A DNA stretch of 64,000 nt from Candidatus Endomicrobiellum trichonymphae (lineage in GTDB: Bacteria; Elusimicrobiota; Endomicrobiia; Endomicrobiales; Endomicrobiaceae). A program made the position numbers and the translations under genes. Position 1 is the first letter of the stretch. Each line of letters begins with the position of its first letter. Shown here in pieces: positions 34,677 through 43,954 of this stretch. The stretch spans positions 310,001 through 374,000 of the forward strand of contig NZ_AP017459.1 in the NCBI RefSeq assembly GCF_002355835.1, read 5' to 3'. Below the pieces are notes generated by a model. That model was not told the origin of the DNA. It ran no database searches and worked only from the letters and a program-made list of their open reading frames with translations.

Positions 34677-36936
34677 TAAAGTAGAAGTTTCTGAAGAAAA
34701 AAGTGCAAAAAAGAATACCGTATCGTCAGGTAAAACAAAAAAAGTTTCAGCTAGAAAAGCCGTAAAAAAAGCTGCTATTGGAGTTGCTCAAAAGGTGGTT
34801 AAAACTAAAGTTGTGTCTAAAAAAACGGAATTAGGTGCTAAAACAAAATTTGTTAGGACGAAAGTGGGAAAAGCTAACTCTGTTAGAAAGAAAATTATTA
34901 AGGATGTTTTTTCTGAAAAAAATGACCATGAAGAAAAATCTGAGATTGAAAAAAAATATGATTTAGAAACTGTTGTAAAAGAAGAAAAAGCGACACCTAA
35001 AAAAGAATCTGCAATAATAAAAGGACAAGAAACTGTTATTTTGCATTCTCCGATGTCTTCTGATGCAACAGCTGGATATCAAGAGTCGAAACAAAAACCG
35101 ATAGAACCAGAATCGTCTGTTCCGAAAACTGAAAACCCAAAAACTGCTATAAAATCTACAGAGGCTAAGCCCGGAACCGTTAAAGATAATTACAATGGGA
35201 TAATTTTAATAAATGAGTTGATAACCGTAAGAGAACTTGCCGATAAAATGAAGCTTATGTTTGGTGACGTTTTAAAGAAACTTCTTTCTATGGGAAGTCT
35301 TGCTACCATAAATCAAAGGCTTGATACTGATACGGCTATTCTTTTGGCTAAAGAGTTTGATTATGATGCGAGATTTACGTCAATTTATTCCGAAGAGGAA
35401 ATAAATTCCAAAGAGGATTCTTCAAAATTAAAGCAGCGTCCGCCGGTTGTTACAATTATGGGACATGTTGACCACGGTAAAACTTCTCTTCTTGATGCAA
35501 TAAGAAGCAGCGACGTTATTGCAGGCGAACACGGCAGAATTACGCAGCATATTGGAGCATATAAAGTTAAAGTGTCTAGTGGGGACTACATTGCGTTTTT
35601 GGATACTCCGGGTCATGAAGTTTTTACAGCAATGCGTTCTAGAGGAGCTCAGGCTACCGATATAGTCGTACTTGTTATTTCTGCAGCTGATGGTGTAATG
35701 CCGCAGACAGTTGAAGCTATAAATCATGCAAAAGCCGCAAATGTACCTATTATTGTTGCTGTAAATAAGATAGATTTGCCTTCTTCAGACACGCAGAAGG
35801 TAAGACAGGAATTAAGCAATTATGGTCTTGTGCCTGAAGAATGGGGTGGTGATACGATAATGATTGATATTTCTGCAAAACAGAAAACCAATATTAATTC
35901 ATTGCTTGAAATGATTTTGCTTAAAGCTGAGATGATGGAACTTAAAGCAAATCCTGATAAAAAAGCAGAAGGAGTAGTTATTGAAGCAAAACTCGATTCA
36001 CGCAGAGGTCCGGTCGCGACGCTTTTGGTTCAAGGCGGAACTTTAAGAGTTGTCGATAATTTGGTTATAGGAACGACTTATGGTAAAGTGAGAGCGATGA
36101 TTGACGATCGCGGAAAGAGGTTTAATGAAGCTCCTCCTAGCACTCCTGTAGAAATTTTAGGTATGAATGAACCTCCGCATGTGGGTGATAAATTTATTGT
36201 GGTTGATAATGAATCGCAGGCGAGAGAGATTACTCGTTCGAGAAAGGGAAAAATTAAAGAAGCTTCTTTAAAGCCCAGACATCATTTGTCGCTTGCCGAT
36301 ATAAATATGAGGCAAGTGAAAGATTTAAGAATAGTATTGAAAGCAGATGTTCAGGGTTCTTTGGGAGCTTTAAGTGATGCTTTGGAGAGACTTTCGACTT
36401 CTGAAATAAGTTTGAAAATAATACATATGGGTGCGGGCGCAATTACAGAATCGGATATTGCTTTAGCTGTTGCTTCAAACGCTTTGGTAGTCGGTTTTAA
36501 CTTACGTCCCGATACCGTAGTTGAAAAACTTGCAGAAGCGGAGGGAGTAAGCATAAATGTTTACAGAATTATTTATGATTTGATCGCAGATGTTAAAGCC
36601 GCTATGGAAGGATTGCTTGACCCCGATGTGAAAGAAAAAGTGTTAGGCAGAGCTGTTGTGAAACAGGTGTTCAGATTGTCAAGCTACGGAATTATTTCGG
36701 GCTGTTCTGTTACTGATGGACAAATACAAAGAGGTATAAAGATAAGGCTTTTGAGGAATAATATCATTGTTTTTGAAGGGAATATTTCTTCGTTAAAGAG
36801 ATTTAAAGATGATGTTAAAGAAGTTGAAAAAGGTTATGAGTGCGGAATTGGTCTTGAAAATTTTTCTGACGTAAAGCCAGGCGATATAATTGAGAACTTC
36901 TCTATAGAAAAAATTGTAAGGAAACTGGATAATTGA
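34657..36936 (+). CDS. infB: Translation initiation factor IF-2
   Basis: GTPase that brings initiator tRNA to the 30S subunit. The 759-residue protein has a low-complexity Lys-rich N-terminus (1-170), an IF2_N domain (about 180-235), and the G domain with GHVDHGKT (about 269-276), DTPGHEVFTAMR (about 315) and NKID (about 369). Domains II-IV follow with RGPVATLLVQGGTLRV, VLKADVQGSLGAL and GDIIENF near the end. ATG 34657 has an AGGAG just upstream within nusA. Everything appears complete. Confidence 0.97.
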   Translation: MPSKQGDKVEVSEEKSAKKNTVSSGKTKKVSARKAVKKAAIGVAQKVVKTKVVSKKTELGAKTKFVRTKVGKANSVRKKIIKDVFSEKNDHEEKSEIEKKYDLETVVKEEKATPKKESAIIKGQETVILHSPMSSDATAGYQESKQKPIEPESSVPKTENPKTAIKSTEAKPGTVKDNYNGIILINELITVRELADKMKLMFGDVLKKLLSMGSLATINQRLDTDTAILLAKEFDYDARFTSIYSEEEINSKEDSSKLKQRPPVVTIMGHVDHGKTSLLDAIRSSDVIAGEHGRITQHIGAYKVKVSSGDYIAFLDTPGHEVFTAMRSRGAQATDIVVLVISAADGVMPQTVEAINHAKAANVPIIVAVNKIDLPSSDTQKVRQELSNYGLVPEEWGGDTIMIDISAKQKTNINSLLEMILLKAEMMELKANPDKKAEGVVIEAKLDSRRGPVATLLVQGGTLRVVDNLVIGTTYGKVRAMIDDRGKRFNEAPPSTPVEILGMNEPPHVGDKFIVVDNESQAREITRSRKGKIKEASLKPRHHLSLADINMRQVKDLRIVLKADVQGSLGALSDALERLSTSEISLKIIHMGAGAITESDIALAVASNALVVGFNLRPDTVVEKLAEAEGVSINVYRIIYDLIADVKAAMEGLLDPDVKEKVLGRAVVKQVFRLSSYGIISGCSVTDGQIQRGIKIRLLRNNIIVFEGNISSLKRFKDDVKEVEKGYECGIGLENFSDVKPGDIIENFSIEKIVRKLDN

Positions 36937-36993
36937 TAAAAAGATGTAAATCCGCATAAAGTTCAAAATAATGAATCTAAAGGAGAAGTCAAT

Positions 36994-37359
36994 ATGCCGT
37001 TATCATATAAAAGATCTGTCAGAGTAAGTGAACTTATACAGCAGACCATATCGTCAATCGTAAGAGAAATGAAAGATTTAGACGCAGGACTTGTTACGGT
37101 TATGGGTGCCAATCTTACGGACGATTTGTTAAGTTGTAAAATTTATTATTCCGTCTTAGGTTCGGAAGAATATAAGAAAAAAGTTGCCGGGATTTTAAAG
37201 AGAAGTACAAAACAGGTAAGACATAAACTGGCTTTACGTTTAAATTTAAGGTGTACCCCGACAATATCTTTTGTTTATGACGATAGTAATGAAAGAGCTA
37301 CGAAAGTATTTGATATGCTCCAAAGAATAGAAGAAGAAAAGGATAAATGTATTTTTTGA
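36994..37359 (+). CDS. rbfA: Ribosome-binding factor A
   Basis: KH-fold protein that helps mature the 16S 5' end. The 121-residue product shows YKRSVRVSELIQQTISSIV at the N-terminus, then VTVMGANLTDDLLSCKIYYS and LRCTPTISFVYDDSNERATK, all typical of RbfA. An AAAGGAGAA ribosome site precedes ATG 36994. It follows infB by 57 bases, in the canonical order. Confidence 0.94.
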   Translation: MPLSYKRSVRVSELIQQTISSIVREMKDLDAGLVTVMGANLTDDLLSCKIYYSVLGSEEYKKKVAGILKRSTKQVRHKLALRLNLRCTPTISFVYDDSNERATKVFDMLQRIEEEKDKCIF

Positions 37360-37494
37360 GTCTGTGCTTCCATGGTTATGAGCAGTATGAATATGAAATG
37401 GATGAGCGTTAAATAAGGAAGACGAATTGACAGATAGATAATATAAATCCGCAAATCTTGACTTATTTGACAGATTGAAGGATATCCGTTATAC

Positions 37495-38511
37495 ATGAAT
37501 TTAGCTAAGAACGATTTGAAAAAAATTTCTGAAATCTCCAGAATAATTAAACAATCAAAAATATTCTTTATTGCCGGTCATATAAAACCAGATGGTGACA
37601 GTATCGGTTCAGCTTTGGCTCTTGCATCTGTTTTAAACAGACTTGGTAAAGAGGCTTGTGTTTACTGCATTGATGAAGTACCGGATTTTTTAAAGTTTCT
37701 TAAAGGTTCGGATGAAATAAAAAAGTCAGCAAAAAAAACTGATGTGTTTGACTGTGCAATAATCTTAGAAGCGATTAACTTTTCAAGAATGGGTGATATA
37801 ATTACTCCGTGTCAGTCAAAAAAAGTGATCAATATAGACCATCATTTAACTTATACAAATTTCGGAACTATAAATTATATAGTCCCGTCTTCGTCGTCAA
37901 CTGCAGAACTCGTATTAAATATTTTAGATTATATGAAAATTAAACTTACCAGAGGCGAAGCTGAGAATCTTTATGCGGGTATATTAACCGATACAGGATG
38001 TTTCCAACAGATAAATACTACTCCTAATTCACATATTGCTTGTGCAAAACTTATGAAGTATGGTATAGATATAAATGAAATTTATAAAAAAGTTTATGAG
38101 AACGGTTCTATCAATGCTTTGAAATTACGAGGAATTGCTCTATGCGGAATAAAAACAATTCTTGATGATAGTGTTTCTTATATTGTTTTAACAAAAGATA
38201 TGTTTAAGAAAAGCGGTGCAAAAGACAATGACGACAGTGGTATAATAAATTATACTTTAAGAATAGAAGGCGTAAAAGTCGGTTGCCTTTTCAAAGAAAT
38301 AGACGAAAAAACCATAAAAGTCAGTTGCCGTTCGGTAAGAAGCTTTAATGTATTGGAAGTTGTAGGCAGATTTGGCGGTGGTGGACATAAAAATGCCGCA
38401 GGTTGCACCATTAAGAAGGGAATAAACGCTTCAATCAAAATGATAAGCAGTGTTTTAAAAGAGAAACTGGCTTCTGACAAACTGTTGTTCTGTAGTGCAG
38501 TTTTTCTGTAA
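37495..38511 (+). CDS. nrnA: DHH-family phosphoesterase, NrnA-like (oligoribonuclease/pAp phosphatase)
   Basis: Probably degrades nanoRNA and 3'-phosphoadenosine 5'-phosphate. The 338 residues carry the DHH metal motifs: IAGHIKPDGDSIGSALAL near the start, DCAIILEA, and VINIDHHLTYTNFG. The DHHA1 domain is marked by FGGGGHKNAAGCTIKKG near the C-terminus. It sits between rbfA and truB, where NrnA-like genes are frequent. The substrate preference is inferred from family and position. Confidence 0.92.
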   Translation: MNLAKNDLKKISEISRIIKQSKIFFIAGHIKPDGDSIGSALALASVLNRLGKEACVYCIDEVPDFLKFLKGSDEIKKSAKKTDVFDCAIILEAINFSRMGDIITPCQSKKVINIDHHLTYTNFGTINYIVPSSSSTAELVLNILDYMKIKLTRGEAENLYAGILTDTGCFQQINTTPNSHIACAKLMKYGIDINEIYKKVYENGSINALKLRGIALCGIKTILDDSVSYIVLTKDMFKKSGAKDNDDSGIINYTLRIEGVKVGCLFKEIDEKTIKVSCRSVRSFNVLEVVGRFGGGGHKNAAGCTIKKGINASIKMISSVLKEKLASDKLLFCSAVFL

Positions 38512-38602
38512 ATTTTATATGTTTTATTTTAGCTTTGTACTCAAAATAGATAAAAGTTTCTAAAAGATCCGAGTAACGTTGCCTATGTGAGGTTAATCAG
38601 TC

Positions 38603-39295
38603 ATGTCTCAAAGCTATAACAATATTGATGGGTTGTTACTTTTAGATAAACCGTTTGGCATTACTTCGTTTGACGCTGTTTATAAAATAAAAAAGGTTTT
38701 AAACGTTGAAAAGACTGGACACTGCGGTACTTTAGATCCTGCTTCTACAGGACTTTTACTTGTGTTGATGGGCAAAGCTACAAAACTCCAAGCTAAATTT
38801 ATGAAAAAAGATAAAGTTTATTTGAGTTCTTTTCTTTTGGGTATGGTTACAGATAGTGGTGATTTAGATGGGAAGGTAATTTCCGAAAACAGTGTTTTAA
38901 ATATAAACATTGAAAAGATAAAAAAAATGGTTGAAATGTTTGAAGGTGAAATTTTCCAGATTCCTCCGATGTATTCAGCTTTAAAATATAACGGTAAAAA
39001 ACTCTGCGAACTTGCAAGACAAGGCATTGAAGTCGAAAGAAAACCGAGAAAAGTTACAATAAAGAAATTTGAAGTACTTTCTTATGATGGAGACATTGTG
39101 AAAGTAAGGATAGAATGTTCAAGTGGAACTTATATAAGGACTTTAGCACAAGATTTAGGAAATGTTTTAAAGTGTGGCGCAACAGTTAAAACTTTGAGAA
39201 GGGAGAAAATAGATATATTTGATATTAAAGATGCTTTGAGATTTAAAGATACAGACAGTGCCGATAAAATAATAAAAAAACTGATACCACTTTAA
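38603..39295 (+). CDS. truB: tRNA pseudouridine(55) synthase
   Basis: Makes pseudouridine 55 in the T-loop of tRNAs. The 230-residue product shows LLLLDKPFGITSFDAV-like start (GLLLLDKPFGITSFD), the catalytic GHCGTLDPASTGLLLVLMG with the active Asp, YLSSFLLGMVTDSGDLDG, and IPPMYSALKYNGKKLCELAR. CSSGTYIRTLAQDLG follows. It is on the short side and lacks an extended C-terminal PUA domain, which is common outside proteobacteria. Confidence 0.95.
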   Translation: MSQSYNNIDGLLLLDKPFGITSFDAVYKIKKVLNVEKTGHCGTLDPASTGLLLVLMGKATKLQAKFMKKDKVYLSSFLLGMVTDSGDLDGKVISENSVLNINIEKIKKMVEMFEGEIFQIPPMYSALKYNGKKLCELARQGIEVERKPRKVTIKKFEVLSYDGDIVKVRIECSSGTYIRTLAQDLGNVLKCGATVKTLRREKIDIFDIKDALRFKDTDSADKIIKKLIPL

Positions 39296-39386
39296 AATTA
39301 TCTAGATTTGCAGTTTATGATTATAGCAAACAAAAAAACAGATGCTGAAAGGCAAAGATTTCGGTATAAAATTTAATAGGTGTGAA

Positions 39387-40259
39387 ATGACTAAAAAATC
39401 AGTAGTAGCCATCGGAACTTTTGATGGAATGCACAAAGGGCACAGACTTCTTATAGATAAAATTTTATCTTCCGCAAGAAAAAATAATTTAAGAAGCGTA
39501 ATAATTGTGCTTGAAAAACCTGTCAAAAAAGTAAGAGGTCTGCTTACGACATATGAGGAAAAGATAGAAAAGATTAAGTTTTCAGGGGCAGATGAAATTT
39601 TTGTAATAGGAGTTCCTTCTGAAATTCTTTCTTGCTGTCCCGAAGAATTTTTTGATGAATTTCTGCATAAAATGCTTAATGTCTCGGAAATAATGTGCGG
39701 CATTGATTTTGCTTTCGGGAAAGACGGAAAAGGCAACATTGAATGGCTTAAGAAAAAAGCAAAAGAAAAGAATATAAAAATAAATATCGTCAAACCTCTA
39801 AAAAATATCTCGTCTTCTTATATAAGAATATTAATTGAAAAAGATGATGTGAAAAACGCGGCAAGCCTGCTTGGCAGAAATTACTCTTTTACGGGGATTC
39901 CGTTTAAGGAAAAAGGAGAGGGGAAAAAACTTGGATTCCCTACTGTTAATCTTCATGTAAACAGTGATAAACTTCTCCCCAAGGGGGTCTATATAAGTCT
40001 TATATCGCAGGGAGAAAGAATATATCCTTCACTTACAAATATAGGGATACGTTCTACTTTTGACAGAGGGAACAAAATTGTTCCGGAAACGTATATTTTA
40101 GATTTTAAAGGGGAATGGAAAAAATTGCAGACTAAAGTTATGTTCTTAAAAAAAATAAGAAATGAGAAAAAATTTGCAAGCGTTGATGCGCTTAAAATTC
40201 AAATTTCAAAAGATTTATTGGCAGCATTGCGATTTTTTAACTATCATAAGACGAAGTGA
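39387..40259 (+). CDS. ribF: Bifunctional riboflavin kinase/FAD synthetase
   Basis: Phosphorylates riboflavin to FMN and adenylates FMN to FAD. The N-terminal nucleotidyltransferase domain has VVAIGTFDGMHKGHRLLIDK (GxFDGxHxGH) and CGIDFAFGKDGKGN, with ISSSYIRILIEKDDV, the ISSTxIR-like motif. The C-terminal kinase domain has GKKLGFPTVNLHV, LPKGVYISL and ETYILDF. ATG 39387 after an AGGTG is preferred, giving 290 residues. The frame stays open to an ATG at 39342, so 15 more residues are possible. truB-ribF is a common pair. Confidence 0.94.
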   Translation: MTKKSVVAIGTFDGMHKGHRLLIDKILSSARKNNLRSVIIVLEKPVKKVRGLLTTYEEKIEKIKFSGADEIFVIGVPSEILSCCPEEFFDEFLHKMLNVSEIMCGIDFAFGKDGKGNIEWLKKKAKEKNIKINIVKPLKNISSSYIRILIEKDDVKNAASLLGRNYSFTGIPFKEKGEGKKLGFPTVNLHVNSDKLLPKGVYISLISQGERIYPSLTNIGIRSTFDRGNKIVPETYILDFKGEWKKLQTKVMFLKKIRNEKKFASVDALKIQISKDLLAALRFFNYHKTK

Positions 40260-40555
40260 AAGGCGCATTATTTATTTGGGCAGATTAACGGCAGTATATA
40301 TTTTGTATCTGGCTGTTGTTGCAGTTTAAAAGCAATTAATTAAGGAATTTTGAGGCAATGAAGAAAAAAGGTTTATCTGCAGATTATTTATATTGTGGCA
40401 GCAAAAATTCTTATTTTCTTTTAAATCTGAAAGCTCTCTTAATTTGTGTATTCTGAAATTTTAAAATGTAGCCTATTTATCTAATAAATACGACGGTTTA
40501 ATATTTTTTAATAGAATTTAAAAATATTTTTGTATTATATAACTAAGGGGTTTAA
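40260..40555. other. Gene-free stretch before the HIT gene
   Basis: About 300 AT-rich bases with no recognisable gene. TATTAT/TATATAA-like boxes at about 40535-40545 could be a -10 element for the HIT gene, but no matching -35 was settled. Confidence 0.35.
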
Positions 40556-40903
40556 ATGTCAGAAAACTGTCTTTTCTGTAAAATAACCAAAGGAGAAATT
40601 CCGTCTTATAAGGTTTATGAAGACGAGAAAGTTTTTGCTTTTAGAGATATAAATCCGCAGGCACCGGTTCACATACTCATTATTCCTAAGAAACATATAG
40701 GCGGATTAAACACTGCATCGGAAGAAGATGAGAGAATATTGGGTAATATTCAGATTATTGTGTCAAAAATAGCAAAACAGTTTAGTGAAATGGGAAACGG
40801 CTTCCGTTTGGTAAATAACTGTGGTGCTGACGGCGGACAGACGGTTTTTCATATACACTATCATCTTCTTGGAGGGCGAGTTTTCGGCTGGCCCCCTGGA
40901 TGA
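40556..40903 (+). CDS. HIT-family (HINT-like) nucleotide-binding hydrolase
   Basis: Histidine-triad protein expected to hydrolyse purine nucleotide phosphoramidates. The 115-residue product begins with CLFCKITKGEIPSYKVYEDE, including the CxxC found in bacterial HINT proteins. It continues with DINPQAPVHILIIPKKHIG and ends with the triad FHIHYHLLGGR (H-x-H-x-H). It is intact and of normal length. rpsU follows by 41 bases. The physiological substrate is unknown. Confidence 0.95.
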   Translation: MSENCLFCKITKGEIPSYKVYEDEKVFAFRDINPQAPVHILIIPKKHIGGLNTASEEDERILGNIQIIVSKIAKQFSEMGNGFRLVNNCGADGGQTVFHIHYHLLGGRVFGWPPG

Positions 40904-40944
40904 TGTGAAAAGTATTTTTTAAGAAAGGTGGTGTTTTAAAAAAA

Positions 40945-41151
40945 ATGGTCAGTGTTAAAGTGCGCGAAGGCGAGTCTATTGAAGAAGCTATCAGACGTTT
41001 TAAGAGAGAATGCGAAAGAAACGGAGTAATGCAGGAAATAAAAAAACGCGAATTTTATAAAACTCCAAGTATTTTAAAAAAAGAAAAACTTGCAGAAACA
41101 AAAAGGAAAATCCGTCGTAAAATGTTTAAGGACAGTAAGTGGTCAAAGTGA
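40945..41151 (+). CDS. rpsU: Ribosomal protein S21 (bS21)
   Basis: Small 30S subunit protein involved in initiation. The 68-residue product has VKVREGESIEEAIRRFKREC and ERNGVMQEIKKREFYKTPS, followed by a very basic tail with KRKIRRKMFKDSKWSK. Ribosome site AAAGGTGG upstream. rpsU-dnaG-rpoD is the classic macromolecular-synthesis order, here with a NIF3-like gene inserted. A clear terminator follows. Confidence 0.96.
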   Translation: MVSVKVREGESIEEAIRRFKRECERNGVMQEIKKREFYKTPSILKKEKLAETKRKIRRKMFKDSKWSK

Positions 41152-41162
41152 TTAAAAATAGG

Positions 41163-41208
41163 AAGGGAGTTATGTTTAGCTGTATTGATGGACATATAAC
41201 TCCCTTTT
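41163..41208 (+). terminator. Intrinsic terminator after rpsU
   Basis: An 11-bp inverted repeat, AAGGGAGTTAT (41163-41173) with ATAACTCCCTT (41196-41206), is followed by a short T-run. It should end much of the rpsU transcription before the NIF3-dnaG-rpoD genes. Confidence 0.75.
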
Positions 41209-41224
41209 ACTTTGGGGTGGTAAA

Positions 41225-42184
41225 ATGAAATTAAAAGATATACATGATTTGTTTATAAAAGAGGGAATTAAAGCAGATCCCAGAGGCTTAAACATTGTGG
41301 AACTGGATTTGTTAAAACGCAAAGAAGAGTATGATGATCTTTCAGACAAAAAGAAAGAGAATTACGATATAGAAAGTCTTACAAATCCTTATTATGATTC
41401 AAGGATTCTCTACGGCGACGAAAATACCGAAGTCAAAACCGTTATGGTCGGCATAGATATAGAAAGTCAGGAGATTTTACTTGCAAAACAGCTTATAAAC
41501 TCAGGCACTAAAATTGATTTGATTATAGCTCATCATCCTGAAGGATATGCCTATTCGACGTTTTACGGTGTTTTGGAAATGCAGACTGATATTTTAAATA
41601 AACAGGGCGTTCCGATAAATATTACCGAAAAAATCGTTTCCCAAAGAATAGAAGAAGTGCAAAGGAGTGTGCTTCCTCAGAATAGCGAGAGAGTTTATGA
41701 TGCCGCAAAACTTTTAAATATACCTCTTATGACTGCTCACAGCGTTGCGGACAACCATGTAGCTACATTTTTACAAAATGAAATCAATGTTTTAAGTCCG
41801 ACGTATTTAAAAACGATTATTGAGCTGTTAAATAAATATCCGGAATATAAACATGCATCAAAAATTGGACACAAGCCGTTTATTCTAAACGGAAGTGATT
41901 ATTCGCACTGCGGGAAAGTTTTTGTCGATATGACAGGCGGTACGGAAGGTCCTCTTGAATCTTTTGAGAAACTTGAAGCTGCAGGGGTCGGAACAATTAT
42001 TTCAATGCATTTGAGCCGCAAAGCTGTCAAGGAAGCGGAAAAACATCATTTAAATATTATTTTGGCCGGACATATTTCATCTGATAATTTGGGTTTAAAT
42101 CTGCTTTTTGACAAATTGAAAAAAAAAGCTCTTGAAAAATTTGAATTTATAGAATGTTCTGGTTTCAGAAGGTTTGGAAGATAG
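41225..42184 (+). CDS. NIF3-like (NGG1p-interacting factor 3 family) protein
   Basis: The 319-residue protein shows NIF3-family metal-site patterns: LIIAHHPEGYAYS (HH near residue 106), LMTAHSVADNHVATF, and near the end IISMHLSRKAVKEAEKHHLN and IILAGHISSDNLGLN. The family has a di-metal site and often a GTP cyclohydrolase-like or unknown function, so no activity is claimed. It is followed after two bases by dnaG and is probably cotranscribed with dnaG and rpoD. Confidence 0.85.
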   Translation: MKLKDIHDLFIKEGIKADPRGLNIVELDLLKRKEEYDDLSDKKKENYDIESLTNPYYDSRILYGDENTEVKTVMVGIDIESQEILLAKQLINSGTKIDLIIAHHPEGYAYSTFYGVLEMQTDILNKQGVPINITEKIVSQRIEEVQRSVLPQNSERVYDAAKLLNIPLMTAHSVADNHVATFLQNEINVLSPTYLKTIIELLNKYPEYKHASKIGHKPFILNGSDYSHCGKVFVDMTGGTEGPLESFEKLEAAGVGTIISMHLSRKAVKEAEKHHLNIILAGHISSDNLGLNLLFDKLKKKALEKFEFIECSGFRRFGR

Positions 42185-42186
42185 AA

Positions 42187-43953
42187 ATGGTGATATCCGA
42201 AGATACAATTGAAAAGATAAGGCTTTCAAATAGCATAGACTCTGTGATTAGAGAATACCTGCCGGACTTAAAAAGAGCGGGACGCAACTGGAAAGTCTGC
42301 TGTCCGTTTCACAATGAGAAAACGCCGTCTTTTATAGTAAGCCCCGAGAAAGGAATTTTCAAATGTTTCAGTTGCAACGTTGCGGGTGACGTTTTTAAAT
42401 TTGTGATGTTTTTAGACAATATATCGTGGATTGAAGCGGTAAAGAAACTTGCAAAGAAAACAAATATAGAAATTCAGGAGGCAAAACAAGGTATAATAAA
42501 ATTGTCCGAGAATACAAAACTGTTTGATATTTTAGAAAGTTCGGCTAATTTTTATAATAAATGTTTGCTTGAAAGAGCGAGCGCCCAAAAAGCAAGAGAA
42601 TATATCAAAAAACGCGGTATTAATCGCGAAGCAGTAAATAAATTTAAGATAGGGTTTGCTCCTAAAGGACAGTTTTTACAGTGGGCGTTAGAAAAAGATT
42701 ATAAAGACGATGATCTTTTAAAGGCGGGATTAATAACAAGAACAGGAAGAGGAATTTTTTTTGAATGTATGTCGGAAAGAGTGGTTTTCCCGATTTTTGA
42801 TGTTCAGGGAAGAATTGTGGCGTTTGGCGGAAGGACTATTGCAGGTCATAAAATTAAATATTTAAATACTCCCGAAACCGCTGTTTATTCTAAATCGTCG
42901 AATCTTTATGGATTATTTCAGACGTTGCCTGAACTTCGTAAGGAAAGAAAAATAATTGTTCTTGAAGGGTATATAGATGCTGTTATTCTGCAGCAGTTTG
43001 GAATAACAGGTGCGGTTGCGACACTAGGGACTGCATTTACTCAAAATCATGCGAAATTGGTTTCAAGATATTCCGACAGCGTCACATTACTTTTTGATTC
43101 TGATAATGCGGGAAGGGCAGCTGCGCAGAGATCTCTTGAAATTTTGGTTGGAGACAGTATAGAATGCAGAGTGTCTGCTTTACCTGAACATGTCGATGCT
43201 GATGAGTATCTCAACCAATACGGAAAAGAAAGCTTTTTAAAGTTTCTCGAAGACAGTTCTAAAAGTGCAATAGATTTTATGATTGAAAGAGTTCTTGGCG
43301 GGTTGTCTTCCGATGGAAGAAAGAGTTCACCTGAAATCAAAGCGAAAGCTGTATCTGCTCTTTTGGATTTTGTCGCAAGAAGTACCAATTCTATAATTCA
43401 GAGAGAATGGATAAGAGATATTGCGCAGCATGTGGATGTTAATGAAGAAGCGGTCTGGAGAGAGTTTGAAAAAAAGCAGCAACTGAGACTTAGAGGTTAT
43501 TTGCAATATGATAAAAATTCAGTTGAACAAACTGTCAAAGTTAAAAAAGATAAAAAATTTTCAATGTCTTTAGAAGAAAATCTTTTAAATCTTATTTTAA
43601 ACAATAGAGATTATATTAAAAAAACTGACAGCAATTGTTTTGAAGACGCTAGGTGCAGGAAAATTTTCGAGCTTACAGTTTCGGGTTTAAATACTGTCGG
43701 AATATTAAATACATTATCAGAAGAAGACAAAAACTGGTTTGCGGAACTGATATTAAACACAATAGAATACAGTGACATCGGGGAAGCTTTCGGCATTATT
43801 TTAAGGGATATTGATGCCGGCAGACTTGAAAGAGAAAGACGGCGGCTTGAAAAAGAAATTCTTTTAGTGAGCGAGGGCAAAAAAGAAAAAGACAAAAAAG
43901 TGTTTGATGAATATAAGAAGTTAACAGCTCTTTTGAAGGGATCGGGGAAATAA
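42187..43953 (+). CDS. dnaG: DNA primase
   Basis: Makes RNA primers for replication. The 588 residues include an N-terminal zinc-binding domain ([12 protein letters not shown] and CFSC, about residues 37-63). The RNA polymerase domain has a TOPRIM core: [12 protein letters not shown] (about 257), ATLGTAF and [12 protein letters not shown] (about 300). The C-terminal helicase-interaction region is less conserved. ATG 42187 gives the usual short start before the zinc finger. An in-frame upstream start at 42154 would overlap the NIF3-like gene. Confidence 0.97.
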   Translation: MVISEDTIEKIRLSNSIDSVIREYLPDLKRAGRNWKVCCPFHNEKTPSFIVSPEKGIFKCFSCNVAGDVFKFVMFLDNISWIEAVKKLAKKTNIEIQEAKQGIIKLSENTKLFDILESSANFYNKCLLERASAQKAREYIKKRGINREAVNKFKIGFAPKGQFLQWALEKDYKDDDLLKAGLITRTGRGIFFECMSERVVFPIFDVQGRIVAFGGRTIAGHKIKYLNTPETAVYSKSSNLYGLFQTLPELRKERKIIVLEGYIDAVILQQFGITGAVATLGTAFTQNHAKLVSRYSDSVTLLFDSDNAGRAAAQRSLEILVGDSIECRVSALPEHVDADEYLNQYGKESFLKFLEDSSKSAIDFMIERVLGGLSSDGRKSSPEIKAKAVSALLDFVARSTNSIIQREWIRDIAQHVDVNEEAVWREFEKKQQLRLRGYLQYDKNSVEQTVKVKKDKKFSMSLEENLLNLILNNRDYIKKTDSNCFEDARCRKIFELTVSGLNTVGILNTLSEEDKNWFAELILNTIEYSDIGEAFGIILRDIDAGRLERERRRLEKEILLVSEGKKEKDKKVFDEYKKLTALLKGSGK

Positions 43954-43954
43954 A